Shown: one piece after another, positions 52,185 through 60,702 of the stretch
Layout: every line of letters begins with the position of its first letter
How positions within the stretch are numbered: the stretch's first letter is position 1
Notes under the pieces: generated by a model
Databases searched by the model: none
Told to the model about the DNA's origin: nothing
Seen by the model: only the letters and a program-made list of their open reading frames with translations
Origin: Sphingomonas koreensis
Lineage (GTDB): Bacteria; Pseudomonadota; Alphaproteobacteria; Sphingomonadales; Sphingomonadaceae
Length of the DNA stretch: 64,000 bases
Assembly: GCF_002797435.1 (NCBI RefSeq)
Contig: NZ_PGEN01000001.1
Coordinates: 1,920,501 to 1,984,500 of the forward strand
Direction: 5' to 3'
Made by a program: the position numbers and the translations under genes

Positions 52185-53831
52185 TCAGCTCTCGTAATAG
52201 ACCGGCCCCAACGCGTCGATTACAGAGACGGCATTGAGCGCGTCGACTTGACCCTCGCCATCGCCCAGCAGACGGATGGTCAGTTCGGTCTTATAGCCGG
52301 TCAGCGTCTGGTTCATCGGCACGCCGTTTCTCGTCTGCGTTAGATAACGCTGGTAATCGTTCCGCGCGATGACATGGAAATGCGCCTTGCCCGCCTCCCG
52401 CGCGAGTTCGGCAGCCCGAAGCAGGGTCATTTCCTGAACCACCGCGCCGGAGGTGGTGTTACCGGTATATTCTACCTTGACCGAACCGTCCTCGTTCAGG
52501 GTCGAGCGGAAGCCCGCCGTGCGGTCAACCCCGCCGAGCAAGCTCGTGCCCATCGAAACCGCCGCGCCGACTAGCGCGCCGAGGATATTCGGGCGCGATT
52601 TCTCGTAGTCGATCAACTTGCGCTGCGACTCGGGACGGATCAGCAGACTGCTCGCCATTCGGGAAAGGTGCGCCGGACCGCGTTTGGCAGCAGGCCCCAG
52701 TGCAGGCAGATCAGGTGAGCCCACGGCGCCCGCAGCACGTGCGGCGGCATAAGCGGCGTGGAATTCTTCCGTCACCGGGGTCGCGCGCAATTGCTTGCCC
52801 TGAAGCGCGGCGGCTGCATCGGCGAGCCGGCCCTCGGCGATGGCAACGCGGGCATCGACCAGACCGGCCAAGGGTTCGAAATGTTCGGCGCGCACCATTT
52901 CGACCAACAAGGTGACGATATCCTTAGGAGCCGGCTTGCCGTCCTTGCCCTGTGAATTCCCAGCCGGGCCGGCGGCGTCGAGCGCGGCGCGGGTCGCCTC
53001 GACCCAGGCACGGGCGGCTGCGGGCTTGCCATGGGCGGCAAGCGCATAGGCCTTGGTCATTGCCCCGCTGACGGGGGCCGACCACTCGGACAACAGCGGT
53101 GCGATATTCCCGCCATTGGTCATAATCGCGTTGAGCGAAGGTGCTTCGGGCATGACCACCGAGGGAGTTCCAGCCGAGGCCGCCAGTTTGGCGAGGTCGC
53201 CGGGCTTGGACGCGAGCTGCGAGAACATGCCCCGAGTAGCTGGATCGATGCGGGCAAGGCCCTGCCAGATCGCCGGATCGGCCGGCTTGTCACCATTGGC
53301 GGCGCGGAGCATGCCTGCGACCCGCTGGACCTCGAGCGCATAGGTGCGCTTGGCCGCAGCCGTTTCAGCCAACGCCAGCGCTGCCTTACGGTCGCCCGTT
53401 TCGTTCAACGCAAGGGCGCGCAGCAGATCGAGCGAGACGCCCATGCTGCGACTGTAGAAGAAATCGCCGGCGTAAGCCTTAGCTGCCTCTTGGGCGGCGT
53501 CGAGATCGGCGAGCGCGCCGACGGCATCCCCGAGCTGCAGCTTAGCCGCAGCGCGGGCGCGCATCATGTGGGCGCGGCGCAGTGTCTGTTGGGGCAGCAG
53601 TTTCCCGCTTTGTAGTGCGCGGTTGCACGCGGCCAGAGTCAGGCTGGGTGCGTCGCGACCGCCGAAGCTGTAAGAAGGGAAAGTCGCCTCGCCCCGCATT
53701 CCGTCATCGCTGCCCTTGGGTTTCTTAAGCCCGTCGCATTCGGAGAAATCCTCCGATACGCCCGCATATGCGGGCACGGCGATTCCGAGCGCAAGCGCAG
53801 TAAGCCCGGCGCGGGCGAACATCGCTTTCAT
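52185..53831 (-). CDS. Secreted helical-repeat (TPR-like) protein, island cargo
   Basis: 548 residues; signal peptide MKAMFARAGLTALALGIAVPAYA. An all-helical Ala-rich region resembles degenerate TPRs (AHMMRARAAAKLQLGDAVGA, LALNETGDRKAALALAETAA, DARVAIAEGRLADAAAALQG). A C-terminal beta/alpha domain at ~430-548 contains SGAVVQEMTLLRAAELAREA, GKAHFHVIARNDYQR and ELTIRLLGDGEG. That part recalls the CC0125/CC1285-type lipoprotein fold. No function assigned. The gene is intact while its neighbours are broken, and it lies inside the tRNA-Ser element between two IS110 fragments. Confidence 0.72.
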   Translation of the reverse strand: MKAMFARAGLTALALGIAVPAYAGVSEDFSECDGLKKPKGSDDGMRGEATFPSYSFGGRDAPSLTLAACNRALQSGKLLPQQTLRRAHMMRARAAAKLQLGDAVGALADLDAAQEAAKAYAGDFFYSRSMGVSLDLLRALALNETGDRKAALALAETAAAKRTYALEVQRVAGMLRAANGDKPADPAIWQGLARIDPATRGMFSQLASKPGDLAKLAASAGTPSVVMPEAPSLNAIMTNGGNIAPLLSEWSAPVSGAMTKAYALAAHGKPAAARAWVEATRAALDAAGPAGNSQGKDGKPAPKDIVTLLVEMVRAEHFEPLAGLVDARVAIAEGRLADAAAALQGKQLRATPVTEEFHAAYAAARAAGAVGSPDLPALGPAAKRGPAHLSRMASSLLIRPESQRKLIDYEKSRPNILGALVGAAVSMGTSLLGGVDRTAGFRSTLNEDGSVKVEYTGNTTSGAVVQEMTLLRAAELAREAGKAHFHVIARNDYQRYLTQTRNGVPMNQTLTGYKTELTIRLLGDGEGQVDALNAVSVIDALGPVYYES

Positions 53832-54280
53832 ATTGTGCAACCCCCTTGCAGCCCCTATTCCGCAAGTGCTTCGCACCTAACGGCGAAGCGATGTCTAATC
53901 CGGATTGTCGGGGAGCGGCAATCCAGAAACCCCTGCACTTGTGCTCCTGACAGAATGCCCACTGGCGCACTGGTCCTGCCTCACCTTGCCACTGGTTGCG
54001 CCGGTGTTACGAGTAGCGCGAGGTCGTGGGCCATAGTCAGTTCTTTTTTGCGCAAAGGCTTGCTCAGACGGTTTAAACCCGCGGCCTCACCCCGGGAAGC
54101 CGACACACTCGGCGGCTAAGCGCCCTCATAGCCGCCATTCAGCGGTTCCCCTGGTAGTCCCAAAAGATGGTGTATCGCGGCGGCTACGCTCCAGCGGTAG
54201 GTGGGGTTGCAGCCCTTCACATAGCATGCCTGGATCGGGGTCGAGCCTGACCTCGGGCATCGAGAGAAGGAGCAATTGCG
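53832..54280. other. Intergenic region inside the decayed element
   Basis: 449 bases with no acceptable gene. It holds the promoter region of the 52185 gene, with a small inverted repeat (GCTTCGC, 53868-53874, with GCGAAGC, 53883-53889). The last ~150 bases lead into the second IS110 fragment and are the place where its non-coding RNA region would be expected. Confidence 0.4.
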
Positions 54281-54490
54281 ATGGCGCATTTCGTAGGTCT
54301 GGATGTTTCGGTGAAGGAGACGGCGGTGTGCGTCGTCGATGGCGCCGGCGAGGTGACGCTGGAACGGAAGGTTGCCTCCGAGCCAGATGACATTGTGGCG
54401 TTGCTCGTGTCATCGGGTGTGGACTACCGGCGTGTCGGGATCGAGGCAGGCCCACTATCTTGGGGCGCCAGTCCGGGCGATCACCCATAG
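54281..54490 (+). pseudogene. IS110 family transposase, N-terminal fragment
   Basis: The first ~59 residues (MAHFVGLDVSVKETAVCVVD, VTLERKVASEPDDIVALLVS, YRRVGIEAGPLS) are the start of a different IS110-family transposase, with the first catalytic Asp in LDVS. Homology stops abruptly after EAGPLS at about 54457 and a short out-of-context tail ends at 54490. Ribosome site GAGAAGGAG precedes the ATG at 54281. The remaining ~85% of the gene is deleted. Confidence 0.78.
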
Positions 54491-54549
54491 CCTGTTTGAG
54501 TTCAAACCAGCGATGTAGGAAAGCGATAAATCAGAGCTGCACAGAAACT

Positions 54550-54654
54550 ATGACCCCGAACGAAGAACGCTGGGCCGAGGCGCTGGCAATTGAGCGTATC
54601 CATGGCGAGGCCGCCTGCAATTTAATCGTGGCTAGTAGATCACTCCGATCGTGA
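54550..54654 (+). pseudogene. DUF6961-like small protein, truncated
   Basis: The N-terminal piece MTPNEERWAEALAIERIHGE matches the start of small sphingomonad proteins of the DUF6961 type, usually ~60-70 residues. After about 21 residues the sequence becomes unrelated and stops at 54654. It is another junction fragment in the element. Confidence 0.4.
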
Positions 54655-54925
54655 TCCCGAAACGATGTTCATCAGCCAGCGACTTGCGTTCGATGCCATC
54701 GACATAGGTCAGGCCAATGTCGAATCCGACATCGTCGCTCCACCAGCGATAGGCGAGGCTGCCCTCGAACCGATCTATATCGGGACCCTTGCCGGACACC
54801 ATCGCAAGGTAAAGATAGTTGAGGCTGGCAACAAGGCCGTCCTGAGCTTGTTGTTGATATCGAGGCCACGTTGAAAGGTGATGCCAGCGGAGGCTCCGGC
54901 CGCCCACAACTGGTCTGCATGGGTC
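54632..54925 (-). pseudogene. Outer-membrane beta-barrel protein, frameshifted C-terminal remnant
   Basis: Only the last ~95 residues remain. They read ADQLWAAGASAGITFQRGLD in one frame and then, after a one-base loss in an AAC-repeat near 54855, GLVASLNYLYLAMVSGKGP, RFEGSLAYRWWSDDVGFDIG and EHRFGITIGVIY in another. Alternating hydrophobic residues and a terminal aromatic suggest the last strands of a barrel. The family is not identified. It abuts the truncated Pnkp gene on the opposite strand. Confidence 0.45.
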
Positions 54926-54926
54926 G

Positions 54927-56968
54927 TGCGCACGCGGCTGTGGACCGATCGCCGCGAAGAGACCGGCCCGTTCGATATCATCGGTGACGTGCACGGCTGC
55001 GCCGATGAGCTCGAGACGCTGCTCGGCGAGCTCGGCTATGCCGTGACCTGGAACGGCAAGGAGGTGACGGTCACGCCGCCCGAAGGCCGTCGCGTGGTCT
55101 TTGTAGGCGACCTCGTTGACCGTGGCCCGCGTTCACCCGACGTGCTGCGCATCGCGAAGCACATGGTCGACGCCGGCACCGGCATGGTCGTCGTCGGCAA
55201 CCATGACGACAAGCTCAAGCGTCATCTCGATGGTCGCAACGTCAAGGTCAGCCATGGGCTCGCCGAGACGATCGAGCAGCTTGCCCAGGAGCCGCCCGAG
55301 TTCGCGGCCGAGATGCGCAAATGGCTCGACAGCCTGATCAGCCACTATGTGCTCGACGGCGGCAAGCTGGTCGTCGCCCACGCGGGGCTCAAGGAGGAGA
55401 TGCAAGGCCGCGCTTCTGGCGCGGTGCGCAGCTTCTGCATGTATGGCGAGACCACCGGCGAGATCGACGAGTTCGGCCTGCCGGTGCGTTGGGACTGGGC
55501 CGCGGACTACAAGGGCAAGGCGAAGGTCGTTTACGGACATACACCCGTGCTCGAGGCGAACTGGGTCAACGGCACGATCTGCATCGACACCGGTTGCGTG
55601 TTCGGCGGAAAGCTGACTGCGTTGCGCTATCCCGAGCTCGACCTGGTCGAGGTGCCCGCGCAGCGCACCTATTACGAGCCGATCCGGCCGTTGGCATCGC
55701 CGGCGGCGGATACCGGCATGGCGCCGAACCAGCTCAACCTCTCCGACGTGCTCGGCAAGCAGGTCATCGAGACGCGACACTATCATCATGTCACGGTGCG
55801 CGAGGAGAACGCCGCGGCCGCGCTTGAGGTGATGAGTCGCTATGCGGTCGATCCGCGCTGGCTGATTCACCTGCCGCCGACCATGTCGCCGGCGGAGACC
55901 AGCGCACAGGATGGTTGGCTGGAGCGCCCCGAGGAAGCCTTTGCCTATTACGGCAGCAAAGGCGTGCGGACGCTGGTGGCTGAAGAAAAGCACATGGGGT
56001 CCCGCGGGCTGATCGTGTTGTCGCGGACGCAGGAGGCGGCTGCGAAGCGGTTCGGCGTGCATGACGGCGCGCGCGGCGTGATCGTCACGCGCACCGGACG
56101 GCGCTTCTTCAACGACGCCGAGCTGGAAGCGGCGGCCCTGCATCGCCTCGACCTGGCAATGGAAACATCGGGGCTCTGGTCAGAGCTCGATAGCGACTGG
56201 GTGCTTTGGGACGCCGAGATCCTGCCGTGGAGCATGAAGGCAGGGTCGCTGGTGCGTGGACAATATGCCGCGGTGGGATCGGCGGCGATCGCCGGGTTGA
56301 GCGCGCTCGACACGGCGCTCGCGGCAACTCGGGCGCGTGGTGTGCCGATAGACGAGCTCGCGACCGCAACCGCGGCGCGCCTCGACGACGCGACACGCTA
56401 TCGCGCGGCTTATAACCGCTATGTCGCGCCCTTCGCCGGGATCGAGGATCTACGGATCGCCCCGTTCCACCTGCTCGCGAGCGAAGCCGCGGTACACGAC
56501 AGCAAGGATCATCTCTGGCACATGGCGGCCGCGCACCGTCTGGCCGCGGCCGATCCCGCATTGCTGCTGGCGACGCAATATCGCCGGATCGATCTCGACG
56601 AGCCGGCACAGGTGGCTGACGCGATCGCATGGTGGGAGGCGATGACCGCCGGCGGCGGCGAAGGCATGGTGGTCAAGCCGTTGGACTTTGTGGCGCGTGG
56701 GCAGAAGGGACTACTCCAGCCCGCCATCAAATGCCGCGGCCGGGAGTATCTGCAGATCATCTACGGCCCCCACTATGATCGCCCGGAGAACCTCGAACGG
56801 CTGAAGAAGCGCGGCGTGGGGCACAAGCGCTCCATGGCGCTTCGCGAATTCGCGCTGGGGCTGGAAGCGCTGCATCGCTTCGTGGAGCACGCACCCCTGA
56901 CGCGGGTGCATCAATGCGTGTTCGGCGTGCTGGCGATGGAGAGCGAGCCGGTCGATCCGCGGTTGTAA
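54927..56968 (+). pseudogene. Polynucleotide kinase-phosphatase (Pnkp), 5'-truncated, phosphatase and ligase domains kept
   Basis: Bacterial Pnkp repairs broken RNA with three fused domains: kinase, phosphatase, ligase. Here the ~170-residue kinase domain is absent; homology starts at RTRLWTDRREETGPFDIIGD, just before the phosphatase. That domain has the metallophosphoesterase motifs GDVHGCADELETLL, VGDLVDRGPRSPD, VVGNHDD and YGHTPVLEANWV. The C-terminal adenylyltransferase has the lysine motif EEKHMGSRGLIVLSR, DSDWVLWDAEILPW and GGEGMVVKPLDF. About 680 residues survive out of roughly 850. The usual Hen1 methyltransferase partner is missing. An ATG at 54878 is in frame but lies in unrelated sequence. 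Confidence 0.8.
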
Positions 56969-57936
56969 TAGCGATGGCCCCTCCGGAGCCGGGCCAGCGA
57001 TTGCGGACTTTGGCCAGCCAGATTCATGCCGCCAGTGGTTCGAACTTGGCCAGCAAACACGAGGTCGCTGATCCCGGCTTTATACGTCTGGGCGCGTTCG
57101 AATACGGCGACGGCCTGCGGCGACAGCGGCACGATATGGACCCTACCCATTTTCATGCGTGCAGCTGGGATGGTCCCTAGGGCGGCTTTCAGATCAAGCT
57201 CCGCCCAGGTCGCGCCGCGGATCTCTCCCGATCGGGTGGCGGTCAAAATGAGCGCTTCCAACGCAAGCCGCCCGACGGATTCACGTTCTCCAAGCTTTTC
57301 GACGAAAGCCGGAACGTCGGCATAGGGCATAGCGGCAAAATGGCCGTCCTTCTTGGGCTGGCGAGGCAATCCTTTGGAAAGCGACCGCATCGGCGCTTCG
57401 GTGGCCCGAAACCCTTTGGCGCAAGCCCAATCGAGAACCGTGCCAATACGTTGCCGTACTCGCCTCGCAGTCTCTGGCTTGGACAGCCAGATCGGGATCA
57501 GCACCTCTCGAATCGCTGGCCCCTCGATCTTATCGACGGTCAGGTCGCCAATCTTGGGAAAGGCGTAGATCGTTAGGATCGCAATCCACTGGTTCTGATG
57601 CTTGCCGTTCTTCCACGCCTTTTCATGCTCTTCATGAACCAATTTGGCCGCTTCGCGGAACGTCGGGATAGCCTGGCGCTCCTGCTTGCGTTCTGCGACC
57701 GGATCGATTCCTTGCGCGATTCTCTGCCGCGTGGCGAAGGCCGCATCGCGTGCATCCTTCAGAGAAACCGACTTTGTCGAGCCCAGCCCGATATCCTGTC
57801 GTTTTCCATTATTCTGGATGCGGAGAATCCAGCTGGCGGCTCCTTTGCCATTGATCTCGAGGAATAGTCCGTCGCCGTCGGAGTATCGGCCGGGTTCGGT
57901 CAGAGACCGGATTTTGGCCGCAGTGAGCTTTCCCAT
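56911..57936 (-). pseudogene. Tyrosine-recombinase integrase (DUF4102/P4 type), C-terminally truncated
   Basis: Phage/island integrase. N-terminal DUF4102 domain: KLTAAKIRSLTEPGRYSDGD, GLFLEINGKGAASWILRIQN, QDIGLGSTKSVSLKDARDAA. The SAM-like middle domain spans ~95-195, and the catalytic domain starts with the first Arg in LILTATRSGEIRGATW, then RVHIVPLSPQAVAVFE. After SDLVFAG (about 57045) homology stops; the HxxR, second His and nucleophile Tyr are missing and a foreign tail ends at 56911. It is therefore inactive. It starts at the ATG at 57936, 140 bases from the tRNA-Ser 3' end, the normal place for such an integrase. Confidence 0.85.
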
Positions 57937-58075
57937 GGCATCCCGCCTCATTCCTCCCCACACTTTGTGTGAGATCGTGTCGGATTGAGTGAAACGCAGC
58001 GGGACGAGAAAACCGCCGATTTCTGCGGCTTTCTAGCAGATTCTAGGGAGTTTGGCGACCCCTTCAAAGGGCGCC

Positions 58076-58091
58076 GGTGGCGGAGCGGGAG
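58076..58091. repeat. Right attachment-site-like repeat (within tRNA-Ser)
   Basis: GGTGGCGGAGCGGGAG, identical to 51284-51299. It covers the encoded CCA, the discriminator and the 3' acceptor strand of tRNA-Ser, a classic target of DUF4102 integrases. Confidence 0.7.
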
Positions 58092-58168
58092 GGATTCGAA
58101 CCCTCGATACGCTTTTGACGTATACTCACTTTCCAGGCGAGCGCCTTCGACCACTCGGCCACCGCTCC
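58078..58168 (-). tRNA. tRNA-Ser (anticodon GGA)
   Basis: Read on the minus strand: acceptor GGAGCGG pairs with CCGCTCC, D arm GCCGAGTGGTCGAAGGC, anticodon loop CTGGAAA (GGA), long variable arm ATACGTCAAAAGCGTAT, T arm GAGGGTTCGAATCCCTC, and encoded CCA. It is intact although an element integrated at its 3' end. Confidence 0.96.
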
Positions 58169-58254
58169 GCATGCCAGGAACGCGCTGCCCTAGTGGCTTG
58201 CGGCGATCATCGCAAGCGTTGCGCGCAACCGGCCGTCGTGCCAGCCTGCGCGCC

Positions 58255-59109
58255 ATGCTGACGCTCGCTCTCGCGCTCGCCCTTCAGGCCACTCCTGCCG
58301 CGGCACCCAAGCCGTCCGATCCGCTGCCCGCGGACTGGAAGCCGGTGCCCGACGACGAGCTGCTGGTGATGACGCTTGCGGGCGACCGGCGCGTCTATAT
58401 CCGCCTTGCGCCGCGCTACACGCCGGTGCACGCCGCCAACATCCGCAAGCTCGCCGCGGCGCGCTGGTGGGATGGCGAGAGCGTCTATCGGGTCCACGAC
58501 AATTATGTCGTGCAATGGGGGGATCCGACCGAGAAGAAGCCGCTGCCCGCGGGCGTGATCGCGCAGCCGCCCGCCGAATATGACTGGCCGGTCTATGATG
58601 CGGTGACGAAGCTTACCCGCAGCGACCCCTATTCGACCGCCACGGGCCACAGCGCCGATGGCTGGCCGCTCGCCACCGACGGCAAGGTCGCCTGGCTTCC
58701 GCATTGCTACGCCATGGTCGGCGTGGCGCGCGATCTGGCGCCCAGTACCGGGAGCGGCGGCGATCTCTATGTGGTAATCGGCCATGGCCCGCGCCATCTC
58801 GACCGCAACATCGCGATCGTCGGCCGCGTGCTCGAGGGGATCGAGCATCTCTCGTCGCTCCCGCGCGGCACCGAAGGCGGGCTTGGCCTCTACAAGGACA
58901 AGCGCCAGCACGTGCCGATCGTCAGCGTCCGCCTCGCCAGCGACCTGCCCGCCGCGGAACGCCCGCATTTCCAGTATCGCGCCGCGGACAATGCGCGCTT
59001 CGCGGCATGGGTGAAGGCGCGCGAGAATCGCGAACCGCCCTTCTTCAACCTGCCTTCAGGCGGCGCCGATATCTGCAATGCGATGCCGCCGGTGCGCCGG
59101 ACGCCTTAG
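58255..59109 (+). CDS. Cyclophilin-type peptidyl-prolyl cis-trans isomerase
   Basis: An exported PPIase of 284 residues. A short signal-like N-terminus (MLTLALALALQATPAAA) is followed by the cyclophilin core: RVYIRLAPRYTPVHAANIRK, DGESVYRVHDNYVVQWGDP and LYVVIGHGPRHLDRNIAIVG. The last gives VxGxVxxGxx in FxR..EG form (GRVLEGIEHLSSLP). A large insertion in the middle is typical of alphaproteobacterial long forms. It is convergent with the Mla operon, overlapping the lipoprotein stop by four bases. Confidence 0.88.
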   Translation: MLTLALALALQATPAAAPKPSDPLPADWKPVPDDELLVMTLAGDRRVYIRLAPRYTPVHAANIRKLAAARWWDGESVYRVHDNYVVQWGDPTEKKPLPAGVIAQPPAEYDWPVYDAVTKLTRSDPYSTATGHSADGWPLATDGKVAWLPHCYAMVGVARDLAPSTGSGGDLYVVIGHGPRHLDRNIAIVGRVLEGIEHLSSLPRGTEGGLGLYKDKRQHVPIVSVRLASDLPAAERPHFQYRAADNARFAAWVKARENREPPFFNLPSGGADICNAMPPVRRTP

Positions 59110-59720
59110 CGCCCGACCCAGTCGGCAACCTGCCCCGCAACCTGATTGGCCGCGCGGTTGAGCGCGGTGCCGGCGGATGCCGCATCGATCGCGGCGACGG
59201 GCACGCGCGCCTCGAAGCGGCGGCGCTCGAAAGCCTGCGGTGCGCGAGCGCCATTGGCGTCCGCCGGGCGATCGCGCGCCAGCGTCGCGTCGAACGTCAC
59301 GACAGCCTCATTGGTCGTGGCGTCGATCCCGAAGGTGCGCAACTCGCCGCCCAGCCGAGCGCCCGGATCGGAGAAGGATTGGCGCAGGCTGAGCACGACC
59401 CGTCCGGTCCGCGCCGAAACCGTATCCGACAGGAGCCGCGCGAACAGGCGGCTGGGCGGCTCGACCCAGTGCGCGTCCTTGAGATAGGCAATGTTGGTCG
59501 CGTTCGACTGCACCGGCACCCGCGCCACCGCCAGCTCCTGCGGCACGTTGAGCGCGGCGATGCTGATCGACCTGGCAGTCGCCGAGCTCACCGTTTCGCC
59601 CACCGCGATCGACGCGTCGGGGGTGAGGGTGAGCAGCGACGGGGGCGCCTCGGCGCCGAAGCGGATGCAACCGCCCAAGGCCAGCACAAGCGCGAGAGGG
59701 GCGAGCTTTTTCATCGTCAT
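59106..59720 (-). CDS. ABC-type transport auxiliary lipoprotein (PqiC-like)
   Basis: A 204-residue outer-membrane lipoprotein that accompanies MCE transport systems. Lipobox LALVLALGGCIRFG. The mature part is beta-rich, with ISIAALNVPQELAVARVPVQ, SNATNIAYLKDAHWVEPPSR and LFARLLSDTV; these are signatures of the DUF330/ABC-auxiliary family. ATG at 59720 is chosen; a GTG two codons earlier overlaps the MlaD stop. It is the last gene of the mlaE-mlaF-mlaD operon and likely links the MCE ring to the outer membrane. Confidence 0.88.
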   Translation of the reverse strand: MTMKKLAPLALVLALGGCIRFGAEAPPSLLTLTPDASIAVGETVSSATARSISIAALNVPQELAVARVPVQSNATNIAYLKDAHWVEPPSRLFARLLSDTVSARTGRVVLSLRQSFSDPGARLGGELRTFGIDATTNEAVVTFDATLARDRPADANGARAPQAFERRRFEARVPVAAIDAASAGTALNRAANQVAGQVADWVGR

Positions 59721-59722
59721 GC

Positions 59723-60694
59723 TCACTTCTTTCTGGGTTCATAGTCGGGCAGCTTGGGTCCGCCGATCAGCGATCCGGCGCCGCCGCGATCAACCTTCTC
59801 GGCCACCGACTGCAGCGCGATCGCCATCTGGCGCAGGTCCTGGATCAGCTGGTTCACCTCGGGGATGGTCTGCGTCGAAACCTGGTCGAGCCCCGCATCG
59901 GCCTTGCCCAGCGTGCGCTCCAGCGCCTTCATGCTGCCGTCGGCCGAGGCGATCGCCTTGCGCAGATCCTTCATCGCCGGGCCGACCTCGTTCGCCAGCA
60001 CCTGATCGGTCGTGCCCGACAGCTTTCCGATCTGTTCGGCCGCGAAGCCGGCCTGCTTCACCGTGTTGCGCAGCTCGCCGATCGCGGCGCGCAGGTCGGG
60101 CGCACCCTTCGCGAGCTCAGCGGTCATCTTGTCGGTATTCTCGAGGATGCCCGCGATCGACGCCTGATTGCGGTCCGACAGCAACTCGGTCAGCCGCTCG
60201 GTCAGCGTCGACAGCCGCTCGAGCAGCCGCGGCGCAGTGTTGAGCAGCGCGCCGAGCCCGCCCTGCTTGGTCGGGATCACCGGCACGCCGAGCGGGCAGA
60301 CGCTGCGCGGATTGACCTCGGGGCACTCGATCGCCGGCGCGCCCTTGACCGCGCCGTCGAGCTGGATCTGGCTGACCCCGGTGAAGCCCACGCCCTGGAT
60401 GGTCGCGGTAGTACCCTGAAGGATCGGCACTTCGCGGTTCACCGCGATCCGCACGCGCACCAGGCTGGGGTCGGGCGGGAACAGCGCGATCTCCTTGACC
60501 TGCCCCGCCGGCACGCCCGAAAAGGCGACCGACGATCCCTTGGCGATGCCATCGACCGCCTGCTTGAAGAAGATGTCATACTCCTTCTCCGCGGCGGTGT
60601 TGAGCCGCGCGAGCCACACGGTGAACAGCGCCAGCACGGCGAGCAGGATCAGTACCACCGCACCGACCAGCACATGATTTGACCGGGTTTCCAT
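59723..60694 (-). CDS. mlaD: MCE-family substrate-binding protein MlaD
   Basis: A 323-residue periplasmic lipid-binding protein anchored by one N-terminal helix (NHVLVGAVVLILLAVLALFTV). The MCE domain contains YDIFFKQAVDGIAKGSSVAF and VPAGQVKEIALFPPDPSLVR. A long helical C-terminal part (TERLTELLSDRNQASIAGIL, KAIASADGSMKALERTLGKA) is of the kind that forms a tunnel in longer MCE proteins. It starts eight bases after MlaF's stop. Confidence 0.92.
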   Translation of the reverse strand: METRSNHVLVGAVVLILLAVLALFTVWLARLNTAAEKEYDIFFKQAVDGIAKGSSVAFSGVPAGQVKEIALFPPDPSLVRVRIAVNREVPILQGTTATIQGVGFTGVSQIQLDGAVKGAPAIECPEVNPRSVCPLGVPVIPTKQGGLGALLNTAPRLLERLSTLTERLTELLSDRNQASIAGILENTDKMTAELAKGAPDLRAAIGELRNTVKQAGFAAEQIGKLSGTTDQVLANEVGPAMKDLRKAIASADGSMKALERTLGKADAGLDQVSTQTIPEVNQLIQDLRQMAIALQSVAEKVDRGGAGSLIGGPKLPDYEPRKK

Positions 60695-60702
60695 CTAGTG
60701 CC

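Noticed and set aside
51507..52186. Short repeat CTGACGCTC at both sides of the first IS110 fragment as an IS boundary
   Set aside because: Only nine bases, and IS110 elements do not normally make such duplications; likely chance.
54030..54050. T-run GTTCTTTTTTGCGC as a possible terminator
   Set aside because: No GC hairpin precedes it on either strand.
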